Assembly: GCA_041396845.1 (NCBI GenBank) | Contig: JAWKXU010000001.1 | Span: 434,001 to 498,000 of the forward strand | Reading direction: 5' to 3' | From: JAWKXU01 sp020446465 | GTDB lineage: Bacteria > Pseudomonadota > Alphaproteobacteria > Sphingomonadales > Sphingomonadaceae | DNA length: 64,000 bases | Shown: positions 25,579 through 33,821 of the stretch, piece after piece | Position numbering within the stretch: the stretch's first letter is position 1 | How the letters are laid out: each line of letters begins with the position of its first letter | Position numbers and translations under genes: made by a program | The notes under the pieces: generated by a model | Databases searched by the model: none | What the model was told of the DNA's origin: nothing | Seen by the model: the letters and a program-made list of their open reading frames with translations, nothing else

Positions 25579-26636
25579 CCAACCAGACGCTGCCATATCC
25601 ATCCGATGCACCTGCCAGAACCGGCGGGCGCGTCGCTGCCGCATGGATGGCGATTGTGGCTGCCGTTTCCCTTGGCGGGTTCGGGTCCGTTTATCTCAGC
25701 CAGTCAGATCAACCGCAGATGGAAACCGGCGCAGTTGCCAATCAGGCCAGGGCACTGGAATCGCTGACCACGGGCCAACAGGCCGAGGTGCTGAGCGAAG
25801 GGGATGCAGCCAAGGAGCGCAATGCCCTCATCCCCGTTTCCGATCTCGCGCTTGAACAGCCCGGTGGCTTCAAGAGTATTGCCGCGAACTCGCTGGCCCA
25901 TGACACCGCGCTGACCTGCCTTAGCCAGGCGATCTATTACGAAGCGGCCAATGAACCTGTGTCGGGCAAGCGCGCGGTTGCACAAGTGGTGCTGAACCGT
26001 TTGCGCCACCCGGCCTATCCGCACTCGGTCTGCGGGGTCGTTTATGAAGGCGCGAACAAGCCTGTGTGCCAGTTCAGCTTCACGTGTGATGGGTCGCTGC
26101 TGCGTAAACCGGGCGGTCCACGCTGGCGGGAATCGCAGGAAGTGGCAAAGGCTGCGCTTTCCGGGATGAGCGAACCGTCTGTCGGCACGGCAACGCATTA
26201 CCATGCCGATTATGTCTTGCCGCGCTGGGCTTTCACGTTGTCCAAGATCACCCAGATCGGCGCGCATATTTTCTATCGCTTCCCCAATAGCTGGGGGCGC
26301 AGGACGGCGTTCACAGCGCACTGGGCGGGCAGAGAGGCCATTCCAGCGCTTGACTATGGACGTTTGCAGGCCGCGCTCGATGCGCGGACGGGCGCGGGCG
26401 ACATGGTTTTTGACAATGGCCTGACTGTGCCGCCCCATGTGACTGACAGGCACGCTGCAAATGATGTTGGCGGCAGGCTGGATACGACGAAGCAGTGGCG
26501 GTTGACGATCCCCGAGCCGGGACAGGTCAGTTCCGGTTACAGCAATGCGATTGCCGGACAGCAGGCTTCGGCGTCGGAAGCCGGAATGCCGCTGGCCGTT
26601 GCCGATCACAAGCCGGAGCAACAGGCGGCACCATGA
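25575..26636 (+). CDS. SleB/CwlJ-type cell-wall hydrolase within the secretion operon
   Basis: The 353-residue protein has an N-terminal membrane anchor (AAAWMAIVAAVSLGGFGSVY). Its Hydrolase_2 domain has the conserved LSQAIYYEAANEP (catalytic Glu123 by family analogy), KRAVAQVVLNRLRHPAYP and VCQFSFTCDG. SleB/CwlJ proteins cleave peptidoglycan and are common as single genes in alphaproteobacteria. Here the gene overlaps the ATPase by four bases and the HlyD adaptor by four bases, so it is tightly co-translated. I infer that it opens peptidoglycan locally for assembly of the secretion channel or passage of the giant adhesin. Confidence 0.88.
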   Translation: MTNQTLPYPSDAPARTGGRVAAAWMAIVAAVSLGGFGSVYLSQSDQPQMETGAVANQARALESLTTGQQAEVLSEGDAAKERNALIPVSDLALEQPGGFKSIAANSLAHDTALTCLSQAIYYEAANEPVSGKRAVAQVVLNRLRHPAYPHSVCGVVYEGANKPVCQFSFTCDGSLLRKPGGPRWRESQEVAKAALSGMSEPSVGTATHYHADYVLPRWAFTLSKITQIGAHIFYRFPNSWGRRTAFTAHWAGREAIPALDYGRLQAALDARTGAGDMVFDNGLTVPPHVTDRHAANDVGGRLDTTKQWRLTIPEPGQVSSGYSNAIAGQQASASEAGMPLAVADHKPEQQAAP

Positions 26637-27919
26637 CATTCAAGGAACGTTGGCAGGCGCTGAACGATCGCGTCGCGCATTGGGATGCAAGCACTCGCCT
26701 GATTGCCATTTGCGCGGGCGGACTTGCGCTTCTTCTCATCTGGGCGAGTTTCGCACAAGTCGATGAAGTCACGCGCGGCATGGGCAAGGTCATCCCGTCC
26801 AGCAAGGCTCAGCTTGTGCAGGCGGCTGAACCCGCTGTGGTCGAACAGATCCTCGTGCGTGCAGGCCAGACGGTGAAACAGGGGCAGTTGCTGGTGCGTC
26901 TGGACGATGCAGAAGCCGCCTCGCAACTGGGGCAGCTCCAGACAGAGACAGACAGGCTTTCTGTGCGTGCGGAACGTCTGAAGCAGGAGGCCGCCGGCGG
27001 TGAACTTGGCTGCGAGGAAGGCTCAGTCTGCGCCGAAGAACAGCGCTTGCAGGAAGTGCGCATGGCAACGGCGCAAAGTCGTGAGGCGGCATTGGCCGCT
27101 GCGGTGGAACAACGCCGGCGCGATCTGCGTGAAGGCCAGGCGACTGCTGCTGCACTGGAAACCAGTGCGCGGTTGTCGCGTGAACAAGTGCAAATGCTGG
27201 AACCGCTTGCCGCCAAGGGCATCGTTCCGCAGACCGAATTGCTCACGGCCCGGCGCGAAATGGTCGATACGCAAGGCCGGTTGTCCGCTGCCCGTCAGGG
27301 CGTGGCGCGCGCGCAGGCCGCTGTCCGCGAAGCGCAGGCTGAATTGAGTTCGGCGCGGCTCGACTTCAAGCAGCAGGCTCTGGCCGAACGCAGCGAAGTC
27401 GAAACGAAAATTGCCGTCAATAAACAGACAATCGAAGGGGCCAAGGCGCGCAAGCAACGCAATGAATTGCGCGCCCCGGTGACAGGCATTGTCAACGATG
27501 TGCAGATTACCACGGTGGGCGGTTTCGTCGGTGCAGGCGAGAAGTTGATGCAGGTCGTTCCCGTTGGGGACAAGCTGCTGGTTGAAACACGCGTAAAGCC
27601 CAGCGATATTGCCTTCATCAAGGTTGGGGACCGGGCCAACGTCAAGGTGACAGCCTATGATTTTTCGATCTACGGCGGATTGAGCGGGCGGGTCGAACAG
27701 GTTTCTGCTGACAGCATCTATGACGAGGTCGAGCGCGAAGCCTATTACTCCGTGATCGTGCAGACCGACCGAGCCTATATCGAAAAGCACGGGCAGCGTT
27801 TGCCGATTGTGCCGGGCATGATCTGTGACGTGGAAATCATCACCGGATACAAGAGCATCCTGAATTACCTGCTCAAGCCAGTGGAAAAAGCCCTGGATGA
27901 GGCAATGACCGAACGCTGA
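26633..27919 (+). CDS. HlyD/LapC-family membrane-fusion protein of type I secretion
   Basis: A 428-residue adaptor. A short cytoplasmic N-terminus is followed by one transmembrane helix (LIAICAGGLALLLIWASFA), a biotinyl-lipoyl-like half (VEQILVRAGQTVKQGQLLVRLDDAEA), a long coiled-coil hairpin (about residues 100-270), and the C-terminal beta domain with APVTGIVNDVQITTVGGFV and VPGMICDVEIITGYKSILNYLL. That C-terminus is typical of the type I secretion HlyD subgroup. It bridges the ABC exporter to the TolC-like channel. The start overlaps the previous stop (ATGA). This is the last gene of the operon. Confidence 0.94.
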   Translation: MTFKERWQALNDRVAHWDASTRLIAICAGGLALLLIWASFAQVDEVTRGMGKVIPSSKAQLVQAAEPAVVEQILVRAGQTVKQGQLLVRLDDAEAASQLGQLQTETDRLSVRAERLKQEAAGGELGCEEGSVCAEEQRLQEVRMATAQSREAALAAAVEQRRRDLREGQATAAALETSARLSREQVQMLEPLAAKGIVPQTELLTARREMVDTQGRLSAARQGVARAQAAVREAQAELSSARLDFKQQALAERSEVETKIAVNKQTIEGAKARKQRNELRAPVTGIVNDVQITTVGGFVGAGEKLMQVVPVGDKLLVETRVKPSDIAFIKVGDRANVKVTAYDFSIYGGLSGRVEQVSADSIYDEVEREAYYSVIVQTDRAYIEKHGQRLPIVPGMICDVEIITGYKSILNYLLKPVEKALDEAMTER

Positions 27920-27920
27920 T

Positions 27921-27940
27921 CTTGCCTTTGCGGGGGCAAG
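27921..27940. terminator. weak hairpin between convergent adaptor and protease genes
   Basis: A six-base-pair stem CTTGCC / GGCAAG lies between the stops of two convergent genes. There is no T-run next to it, so terminator function is uncertain. Confidence 0.3.
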
Positions 27941-27956
27941 CGCCCGGCAGACTTTA

Positions 27957-29003
27957 TTAGTATCCGTGGAGCCAGCTCTTGTTTTCGGAAAAGCTCAGAA
28001 CCGGGCGATAATCATAGCTGTAACGCGCATCGAGCACCTTGTCGGTCGCATTGTCGAGCATGAGCCAACGGCCTTCGTGCTTCACGATCAGCACGGCATG
28101 GTCAGCGCGCCGGACAAGATCGCGGGCAATAGTCAGCACCATGTCGCTGCGCGGCACGCCTGCAGCGGCGAGCAGTTGCATCTTGGCAATGGCGATATCC
28201 TCGCAGTCGCCTTTACGCATTTTCAGCGTCGTGCGCGCAGTGGACCAGACATCCGACTTGCCCCAGAGGTCGCGGTCTTCGACATAGCGGACATTCTGGT
28301 TGGTCCAGCGGTTGACCTGTTCCAGCACATCCAGCCCGGTGCCGCGCTGGCCACGCAATGCGCGCGAGACATCCTTGCGCGAAACTTTGCTGGACCGGAC
28401 ACGTGCCCAGTCCGCATCGAACATCGTGCGGCCGATATCTACGCGTTTGCTCGACAGGAAATCGTCGGGCGAGGAGCGGGGCTGCGTTAATACCGCAGCA
28501 TAGGGGCTACGCGCGCCAGCCTGCATCGTGCCTCGATCCATGGCGAAGGCTTGCCGGTTGTCGGTCAGGCCCGCACAAAATGTGGCGACTGCCGATGATG
28601 GGCCAAGCGCGGGTTCAAGCGGACGAATGGCAGGTGCGGTCGTTGCTCCGATCGGGCCGGAGGCGACGAGGGAGGCACTCGATTGTCCACGCTGCTCCAT
28701 CTTTATTGCGGCAAGCGCGCTGGGGGCGCCGCCAAGGATCGCGCTGCTTTTACCCGGTGAACCATATGCCGTGGTCTGGACGGCGAGATTTGCGTTCCGA
28801 ACGCCCATCAATGCCGTGCCGCACTGGCTTTCCGTCAGGATTTGCGCCGCAAGCGGAAGGACCGCGCCGTTGAACAGCGGGCTGGCTTCGGCACGTGCAG
28901 AAAACCCGCCGCCGCCCGCTGCCAGCGCAATGGCCATCAACGCGCCAGCAGACGCTTTCGTGGCAGAAGGGATGGATGCCTTCGTTCGCATGATGGCGAA
29001 CAT
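27957..29003 (-). CDS. LapG-like transglutaminase-type cysteine protease (BTLCP), copy 1
   Basis: The 348-residue protein has an N-terminal signal sequence, a long Ala-rich variable region, and a C-terminal BTLCP (DUF920) domain. The catalytic triad is visible: Cys267 in KGDCEDIA, His302 in RADHAVLIV and Asp317 in WLMLDNATD. The acidic residues after Cys match the calcium site of LapG. LapG is a periplasmic, calcium-dependent protease that cuts LapA-type adhesins at a di-alanine and releases them from the cell. The location next to the secretion operon and the PAAG site in the adhesin fit that role. A second ATG four codons downstream is an equally possible start. The gene is convergent with the adaptor gene. 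Confidence 0.88.
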   Translation of the reverse strand: MFAIMRTKASIPSATKASAGALMAIALAAGGGGFSARAEASPLFNGAVLPLAAQILTESQCGTALMGVRNANLAVQTTAYGSPGKSSAILGGAPSALAAIKMEQRGQSSASLVASGPIGATTAPAIRPLEPALGPSSAVATFCAGLTDNRQAFAMDRGTMQAGARSPYAAVLTQPRSSPDDFLSSKRVDIGRTMFDADWARVRSSKVSRKDVSRALRGQRGTGLDVLEQVNRWTNQNVRYVEDRDLWGKSDVWSTARTTLKMRKGDCEDIAIAKMQLLAAAGVPRSDMVLTIARDLVRRADHAVLIVKHEGRWLMLDNATDKVLDARYSYDYRPVLSFSENKSWLHGY

Positions 29004-29116
29004 GGCAACAATCCATCAAGGCAAAGTGTCTGCTAATGGTTAACGCTTTGCTCCCCATGCCTGCGTATCACGGCGGCAAAAGCCTGCAGTTCCGGCAGTT
29101 TTATGCCTGCAAGTCC

Positions 29117-30004
29117 TTACCGCTTGTCTGAAGCAGGCACATTGTGCGCGCTGCGCTGGCCATAAATCCACATGAAGGGGCCGCTGAAACTCATCGTCGG
29201 GGCATAGTCCGCGACCTGTTCTTGCGGCAGGAGCTTGTCGGTGCGGTTGTCGAGCACCCACGTCCTGCCATCGCGGCGCACGGCCAGCACGGCATGGTCT
29301 ATCCTGCGGTGACGATCCCGCAACAGCACCAGAAACATGTCATCGTCAGGAATGCCGACCATGCGCAACAGCGCCATCTTTGCAATCGAGAAGTCTTCGC
29401 AGTCGCCAAACCCCTGCAGCATCGTTGATGCAGGGGGGGACCAGTGATCGCCGTCACTGTCATCCAGATAGCGCACATGCCAGTTGACCCACCGATTGAC
29501 GAGATCGAGCGGGTTGAGGTCCGGCAAGTCCGGGATCTGGTCCACCAGCTCGGTCCACGGGCCTGCGACACCGTCAAGCGAGGCGGTGCGGACCATATCC
29601 CAGCGTGCCAGCGTTGCAGCGGTTCCGACCGGCAGAGCGGCGAGGCCGAAAATATCGGGCGGATCAGGGCGCGGCGGCGGGGGTGGGGGCAGGTCTGCGC
29701 AGGCCGTGCTGTCTGGTGTTGTGCTGTCAGTCTGCCCTTCTTCGTTGTCACTGGCGATGGGCGGCAGTGTGAACACTGCGCCCGTTGTCGGCAGAATGAC
29801 GGACTGGGGTTCTGCTTCGCTGTCGGCAGGCGGTTCGAGGCAATCGGTGACAGGAGCAGAAGGGGCGGCCAGTGCGGCGGTTTCTTCCGAGAAGGCATCC
29901 TGTGACTGGGCAGGGCGCACGATGTCCTGCGCCTGTGCACCCCTGGCCGATATGGCAAACAGCGCTGTCGCCATCGCAACATGGAACATGGCTTTGCCCG
30001 TCAT
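29117..30004 (-). CDS. LapG-like transglutaminase-type cysteine protease (BTLCP), copy 2
   Basis: A 295-residue protein with a signal peptide (ending GAQA-QD), a linker with a run of prolines (LPPPPPPRPDPPD), and a BTLCP domain. The triad is Cys202 in FGDCEDFSI, His237 in RIDHAVLAV and Asp252 in WVLDNRTD. It is a clear paralogue of the neighbouring protease (both share GDCED..IAKM and FS..SW/FMWIYG-like ends) but has a different N-terminal region. The two genes lie in tandem, 113 bp apart. The two copies may act on different substrates, or one may regulate the other; the sequence does not say. AGGGGA precedes the ATG. Confidence 0.88.
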   Translation of the reverse strand: MTGKAMFHVAMATALFAISARGAQAQDIVRPAQSQDAFSEETAALAAPSAPVTDCLEPPADSEAEPQSVILPTTGAVFTLPPIASDNEEGQTDSTTPDSTACADLPPPPPPRPDPPDIFGLAALPVGTAATLARWDMVRTASLDGVAGPWTELVDQIPDLPDLNPLDLVNRWVNWHVRYLDDSDGDHWSPPASTMLQGFGDCEDFSIAKMALLRMVGIPDDDMFLVLLRDRHRRIDHAVLAVRRDGRTWVLDNRTDKLLPQEQVADYAPTMSFSGPFMWIYGQRSAHNVPASDKR

Positions 30005-30164
30005 GTGTGCAGGTTTCCCCTGACAAGCATTTTATGACCTCCTCGCTTGCGCAGGTCATTGACCGCGCTATGTATTGGCCTGTGCAAAATGCAGCATTCA
30101 CTGCCGCTTGGAACTTCTTTCATCCCTTACGGCATTTCATCAGTTCTGAACAGGAAGACCAGCC

Positions 30165-31277
30165 ATGAAGACCCGTGCCGCGGTAGCGTTTGAAGCGAAA
30201 AAGCCGCTGGAGATTGTCGAAGTCGATCTGGAAGGTCCGCGGGAAGGTGAAGTTCTGGTCGAGATCATGGCAACGGGCATTTGCCATACCGATGCCTATA
30301 CGCTCGACGGATTTGACAGCGAAGGCATCTTTCCTTCGATCCTTGGCCATGAAGGTGCAGGCATAGTGCGCGAAGTGGGACCGGGTGTCACCAGCGTGAA
30401 GCCGGACGATCACGTCATTCCGCTCTACACGCCGGAATGCCGCCAGTGCAAAAGCTGCCTTTCGGGAAAGACGAACCTGTGCACCGCAATCCGCGCAACC
30501 CAGGGGCAGGGTTTGATGCCGGATGGCACCAGCCGGTTTTCCTACAAGGGACAGCAGATATTCCATTACATGGGCTGTTCGACTTTCTCGAACTTCACGG
30601 TGCTGCCCGAAATCGCTGTCGCAAAAATCCGTGAAGACGCGCCGTTCCAGACAAGCTGCTATATCGGCTGCGGCGTGACCACCGGGGTTGGTGCAGTCGT
30701 CAATACGGCCAAGGTGCAGGTGGGCGACAATGTGGTGGTGTTCGGCCTTGGCGGCATTGGTCTCAACGTCATTCAGGGGGCAAAACTGGCTGGCGCCGGA
30801 AAGATTATCGGCGTCGACATTAATTCCGATCGTGAGGAATGGGGTCGCAAGTTCGGCATGACCGAGTTCCTCAACACCAAAGGCATGAGCCGGGACGATA
30901 TCGTGGCCAAAATTGTGGCGATGACCGATGGCGGGGCAGACTATACCTTTGACGCCACCGGCAATACCGATGTGATGCGCACGGCGCTGGAAGCCTGCCA
31001 TCGTGGCTGGGGCACGTCAGTTATCATCGGTGTGGCCGAAGCCGGGAAGGAAATTGCCACAAGGCCATTCCAGTTGGTGACAGGCCGTAACTGGCGGGGT
31101 ACGGCTTTTGGCGGAGCGAAAGGGCGCACCGATGTGCCAAAGATTGTCGACTGGTACATGCAGGGCAAAATCCAGATCGACCCGATGATTACGCATGTCC
31201 TCAGTCTGGAGGATATCAACAAGGGGTTTGATCTTATGCATACGGGTGAATCGATCCGCAGCGTTGTCGTTTACTAA
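30165..31277 (+). CDS. frmA: S-(hydroxymethyl)glutathione dehydrogenase (class III alcohol dehydrogenase)
   Basis: This 370-residue zinc enzyme oxidises S-hydroxymethylglutathione, formed from formaldehyde and glutathione, to S-formylglutathione using NAD+. The catalytic zinc ligands are Cys40 and His62 (in GHEGAGIVREVG). The structural zinc ligands are Cys92, Cys95, Cys98 and Cys106. The NAD-binding GLGGIGLNVIQGAKLAGAGKI and the class III hallmark CHRGWGTSVIIGVA are present. It heads a formaldehyde-to-formate block: a VOC protein, an S-formylglutathione hydrolase remnant, then formate dehydrogenase. The region between it and the divergent protease gene (160 bp) presumably holds both promoters. 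Confidence 0.96.
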   Translation: MKTRAAVAFEAKKPLEIVEVDLEGPREGEVLVEIMATGICHTDAYTLDGFDSEGIFPSILGHEGAGIVREVGPGVTSVKPDDHVIPLYTPECRQCKSCLSGKTNLCTAIRATQGQGLMPDGTSRFSYKGQQIFHYMGCSTFSNFTVLPEIAVAKIREDAPFQTSCYIGCGVTTGVGAVVNTAKVQVGDNVVVFGLGGIGLNVIQGAKLAGAGKIIGVDINSDREEWGRKFGMTEFLNTKGMSRDDIVAKIVAMTDGGADYTFDATGNTDVMRTALEACHRGWGTSVIIGVAEAGKEIATRPFQLVTGRNWRGTAFGGAKGRTDVPKIVDWYMQGKIQIDPMITHVLSLEDINKGFDLMHTGESIRSVVVY

Positions 31278-31315
31278 AGCGGTCACAAGGGCTGCATTCA
31301 AAGGAGAAGGAAGCA

Positions 31316-31708
31316 ATGTACAGTCACGTTATGGTCGGTTCAAACGATATTGAACGATCAAAGAAATTCTACAGTGCGTTTCTGGGTGTTCTCGGCGCCG
31401 GGGAGCCGGCAGTCGATGTGACACCGGGCGGCAAGACGCGCATTTTTTACATGGCGAATGGCGGAATGTTCTCCATTTCGGAACCTATCAACGGGGAGCC
31501 TGCGACGGCAGCCAACGGCGGCACTATCGGCTTTGTATGCGATTCGCCTGAGCAGGTGAAAGCACTGCACGATGCAGGCGTCGCTGCGGGTGGCACATCT
31601 ATCGAAGATCCGCCGGGCCTGCGCGAAAGCAACATGGGGCCGATGCACTTGTGCTACCTGCGCGATCCCGATGGTAACAAGCTGTGCGGTATCTATAGAC
31701 CGCAGTGA
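31316..31708 (+). CDS. VOC-family (glyoxalase-like) protein
   Basis: A 130-residue single-domain vicinal-oxygen-chelate protein. It opens with YSHVMVGSNDIERSKKFYSA and closes with MHLCYLRDPDGNKLCGIYRP, both typical of this fold. Similar proteins commonly accompany the glutathione-dependent formaldehyde dehydrogenase gene in proteobacteria, where they are thought to help with formaldehyde or S-hydroxymethylglutathione handling; the activity is unproven. AAAGGAGAAGG precedes the ATG. It is 38 bases after frmA and two bases before the fghA remnant. Confidence 0.88.
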   Translation: MYSHVMVGSNDIERSKKFYSAFLGVLGAGEPAVDVTPGGKTRIFYMANGGMFSISEPINGEPATAANGGTIGFVCDSPEQVKALHDAGVAAGGTSIEDPPGLRESNMGPMHLCYLRDPDGNKLCGIYRPQ

Positions 31709-31710
31709 AA

Positions 31711-31839
31711 ATGACGCTGGAAACAGTCTTTATCAACAAGACTTTTGGCGGTGTTCTGGGTGTCTATACGCACCGGATCACCGCCACCGGCACCGGGATG
31801 ACGTTTTCAGTATTCGTGCCGGGAATGGCGCACGGCTGA
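31711..31839 (+). pseudogene. fghA: 5' remnant of S-formylglutathione hydrolase gene
   Basis: A 42-codon frame encodes a sequence matching the first part of S-formylglutathione hydrolase (esterase D): METVFxNKTFGGVxGVYTH-like start and GTGMTFSVFVP. It then stops after AHG, so the catalytic Ser-Asp-His domain (about 240 residues) is missing. It sits exactly where fghA is expected, between the frmA-VOC pair and the formate dehydrogenase genes. This looks like a deletion that removed most of the gene. The next gene, fdsG, begins 12 bases later. Confidence 0.75.
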
Positions 31840-31851
31840 AAGGCTGATGAT

Positions 31852-32283
31852 GTGACAGGCGACAAGGCAGGGCTGCTTGCAGCAATCATTGCTCGCCATA
31901 TCGGGCGGGAAGGGCCGCTGTTGCCCATGCTGCACGACGTGCAGGCCGAATTGGGCTGCATTGATCCCGAAGCTGAAGCCTTGATTGCCCATGCGCTGAA
32001 CCTTTCCCGCGCCGAAGTGCATGGCGTGGTGAGTTTTTATCATGACTTTTCGGGCAAGGTCGATGCGCGGCCTGTCGTGCAGGTCTGTCGGGCCGAAGCG
32101 TGCAAGGCGCGCGGCGTCGAAAAGCTGATGCCTGCGGTGGAAGCTGCCGCTGGTGAGCGGGTGCGGATTGACACCGTCTATTGTCTTGGTCTGTGTTCGG
32201 TTGGTCCCAATGCGCGGGTTGGCGATGCGCTCCATGCCCGGCTGGATGAGGCGGCGCTGATTGAACTGGTGAAACAGGCATGA
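31852..32283 (+). CDS. fdsG: NAD-dependent formate dehydrogenase, gamma subunit (NuoE-like)
   Basis: This 143-residue subunit has a thioredoxin-like [2Fe-2S] fold related to NuoE. The four cluster cysteines are visible as CRAEAC and CLGLC (in VYCLGLCSVGPNARVG). It passes electrons between the beta-subunit flavin site and the other clusters of the cytosolic, oxygen-tolerant FdsGBA enzyme, which oxidises formate to CO2 and reduces NAD+. The start is GTG, with AAAGG about eight bases upstream. The stop overlaps fdsB by four bases. Confidence 0.92.
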   Translation: MTGDKAGLLAAIIARHIGREGPLLPMLHDVQAELGCIDPEAEALIAHALNLSRAEVHGVVSFYHDFSGKVDARPVVQVCRAEACKARGVEKLMPAVEAAAGERVRIDTVYCLGLCSVGPNARVGDALHARLDEAALIELVKQA

Positions 32284-33821
32284 GCGTGACGGTCCGCATA
32301 TCCGACGATGCGCTGGCACTGGCCTGCGGAGCGGATGCGGTTGCTGAGGCATTCAGGAAAGCCGGTTGCGCGGTGGAGCGGACCTCCAGTTGGGGGATGC
32401 ACTGGCTGGAACCCCTGGTGGAGATCAATGGCGATGGGTTTGGCCTGGTCATGCCGGGCGATGTGCCTGCCATCCTTGCCGGGGCCTCACCCAAAGCCAT
32501 CGGCCCGATTGCCAGGCACCCCTTTATCGCGGGGCAGCAACGCCTGACATTCGCGCGGGCTGGAAAGACGCGACCTCTCGATCTTGCCGATTATGCGAAT
32601 ACTGGCGGCTGGGCAGGGCTGGATCGCGCGCGCCGGATCGGGCCGGAACAGGTGCTGGCCGAAGTTATCCAGTCCGGCTTGCGTGGCCGGGGCGGGGCAG
32701 GGTTTCCGGCCGGGATCAAGTGGCAGACCGTTGCGCGGGCTGAAGCGGATTGCAAATATGTGGTCTGCAATGCGGATGAAGGCGACAGCGGGACATTTGC
32801 GGACCGGATGCTGATGGAAGGTGATCCTTTCCAGCTTGTTGAAGGGATGGCGATTGCCGCCCATGCAGTCGGCGCCGGGCAAGGCTATATCTATATTCGC
32901 AGCGAATATCCCCATGCCATCGCCAAGCTGGAACAGGCGATTGCGCTGGCGGGAGAACGGATCGCGCCGTTTCGTATAGAGGTGCGCGTCGGGGCCGGGG
33001 CCTATGTCTGCGGGGAGGAAACTTCGCTGCTCAACAGCCTTGAGGGCAAGCGCGGGGAGGTGCGAGCCAAGCCCCCATTGCCCGCGCTGGAAGGCCTGTT
33101 TGGCAAGCCGACGGTGGTCAATAATGTCCTGACGCTGGCTGCTGTGCCGCATATCCTTGCCGAAGGGGGCGCCGGGCAATACGAGCGGTTGGGCACGGGC
33201 CGGTCAAAGGGCACCATGCCAGTCCAGATTGCGGGTAACGTGAAACATGGCGGGCTTTACGAAACCGCCTTTGGTGTGACGCTGGGCGAACTGGTCAACG
33301 AAATCGGTGGCGGCACGGCGTCCGGTCGTCCGGTCAAGGCCGTGCAGGTTGGCGGGCCGCTTGGTGCATATATCCACCCCGACCAGTTCGACCTTCCTTT
33401 CGATTACGAGGCGTTTGCTGCCGCTGATGCGCTGGTCGGGCATGGCGGTATCGTCGTGTTTGACGATACGGTGGACATGGCGGCCATGGCGCGTTTTGCG
33501 ATGGTGTTCTGTGCAGCCGAAAGCTGCGGCAAATGCACGCCCTGCCGGATCGGTTCCGTGCGGGGGGTGGAGATCATCGAGCGGATTCTGGCCGGTGGGC
33601 GCATGGCAGACAGCGTGGAGCGTCTGCCCCAGATGCACAATGCAGCGAAAACACCGCGCGACGCAGGTGGACAAGTCGCGCTGCTGGAAGACCTGTGCGA
33701 CGTGATGAAGAGCGCCTCGCTCTGCGCGCTGGGCGGTTTTACGCCTTATCCGGTGATGAGCGCGCTCAAACATTGGCCTGAAGATTTTGGCATTCGCGCA
33801 AGTGAGAAGGCATCGGCGTGA
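32280..33821 (+). CDS. fdsB: NAD-dependent formate dehydrogenase, beta subunit (NuoF-like)
   Basis: This 513-residue subunit carries the NAD(H) and FMN sites and one [4Fe-4S] cluster. RGRGGAGFPAGIKW is the NADH-binding motif, and NADEGDSGTFADR plus GAGAYVCGEETSLLNSLEGKRGE form the FMN site. ESCGKCTPCR with a distal Cys (SLCALGG) binds the cluster. An N-terminal ~100-residue thioredoxin-like extension precedes the NuoF core, as in other FdsB proteins. The start and stop overlap the neighbours (ATGA, GTGA), so the subunits are translationally coupled. Confidence 0.95.
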   Translation: MSVTVRISDDALALACGADAVAEAFRKAGCAVERTSSWGMHWLEPLVEINGDGFGLVMPGDVPAILAGASPKAIGPIARHPFIAGQQRLTFARAGKTRPLDLADYANTGGWAGLDRARRIGPEQVLAEVIQSGLRGRGGAGFPAGIKWQTVARAEADCKYVVCNADEGDSGTFADRMLMEGDPFQLVEGMAIAAHAVGAGQGYIYIRSEYPHAIAKLEQAIALAGERIAPFRIEVRVGAGAYVCGEETSLLNSLEGKRGEVRAKPPLPALEGLFGKPTVVNNVLTLAAVPHILAEGGAGQYERLGTGRSKGTMPVQIAGNVKHGGLYETAFGVTLGELVNEIGGGTASGRPVKAVQVGGPLGAYIHPDQFDLPFDYEAFAAADALVGHGGIVVFDDTVDMAAMARFAMVFCAAESCGKCTPCRIGSVRGVEIIERILAGGRMADSVERLPQMHNAAKTPRDAGGQVALLEDLCDVMKSASLCALGGFTPYPVMSALKHWPEDFGIRASEKASA

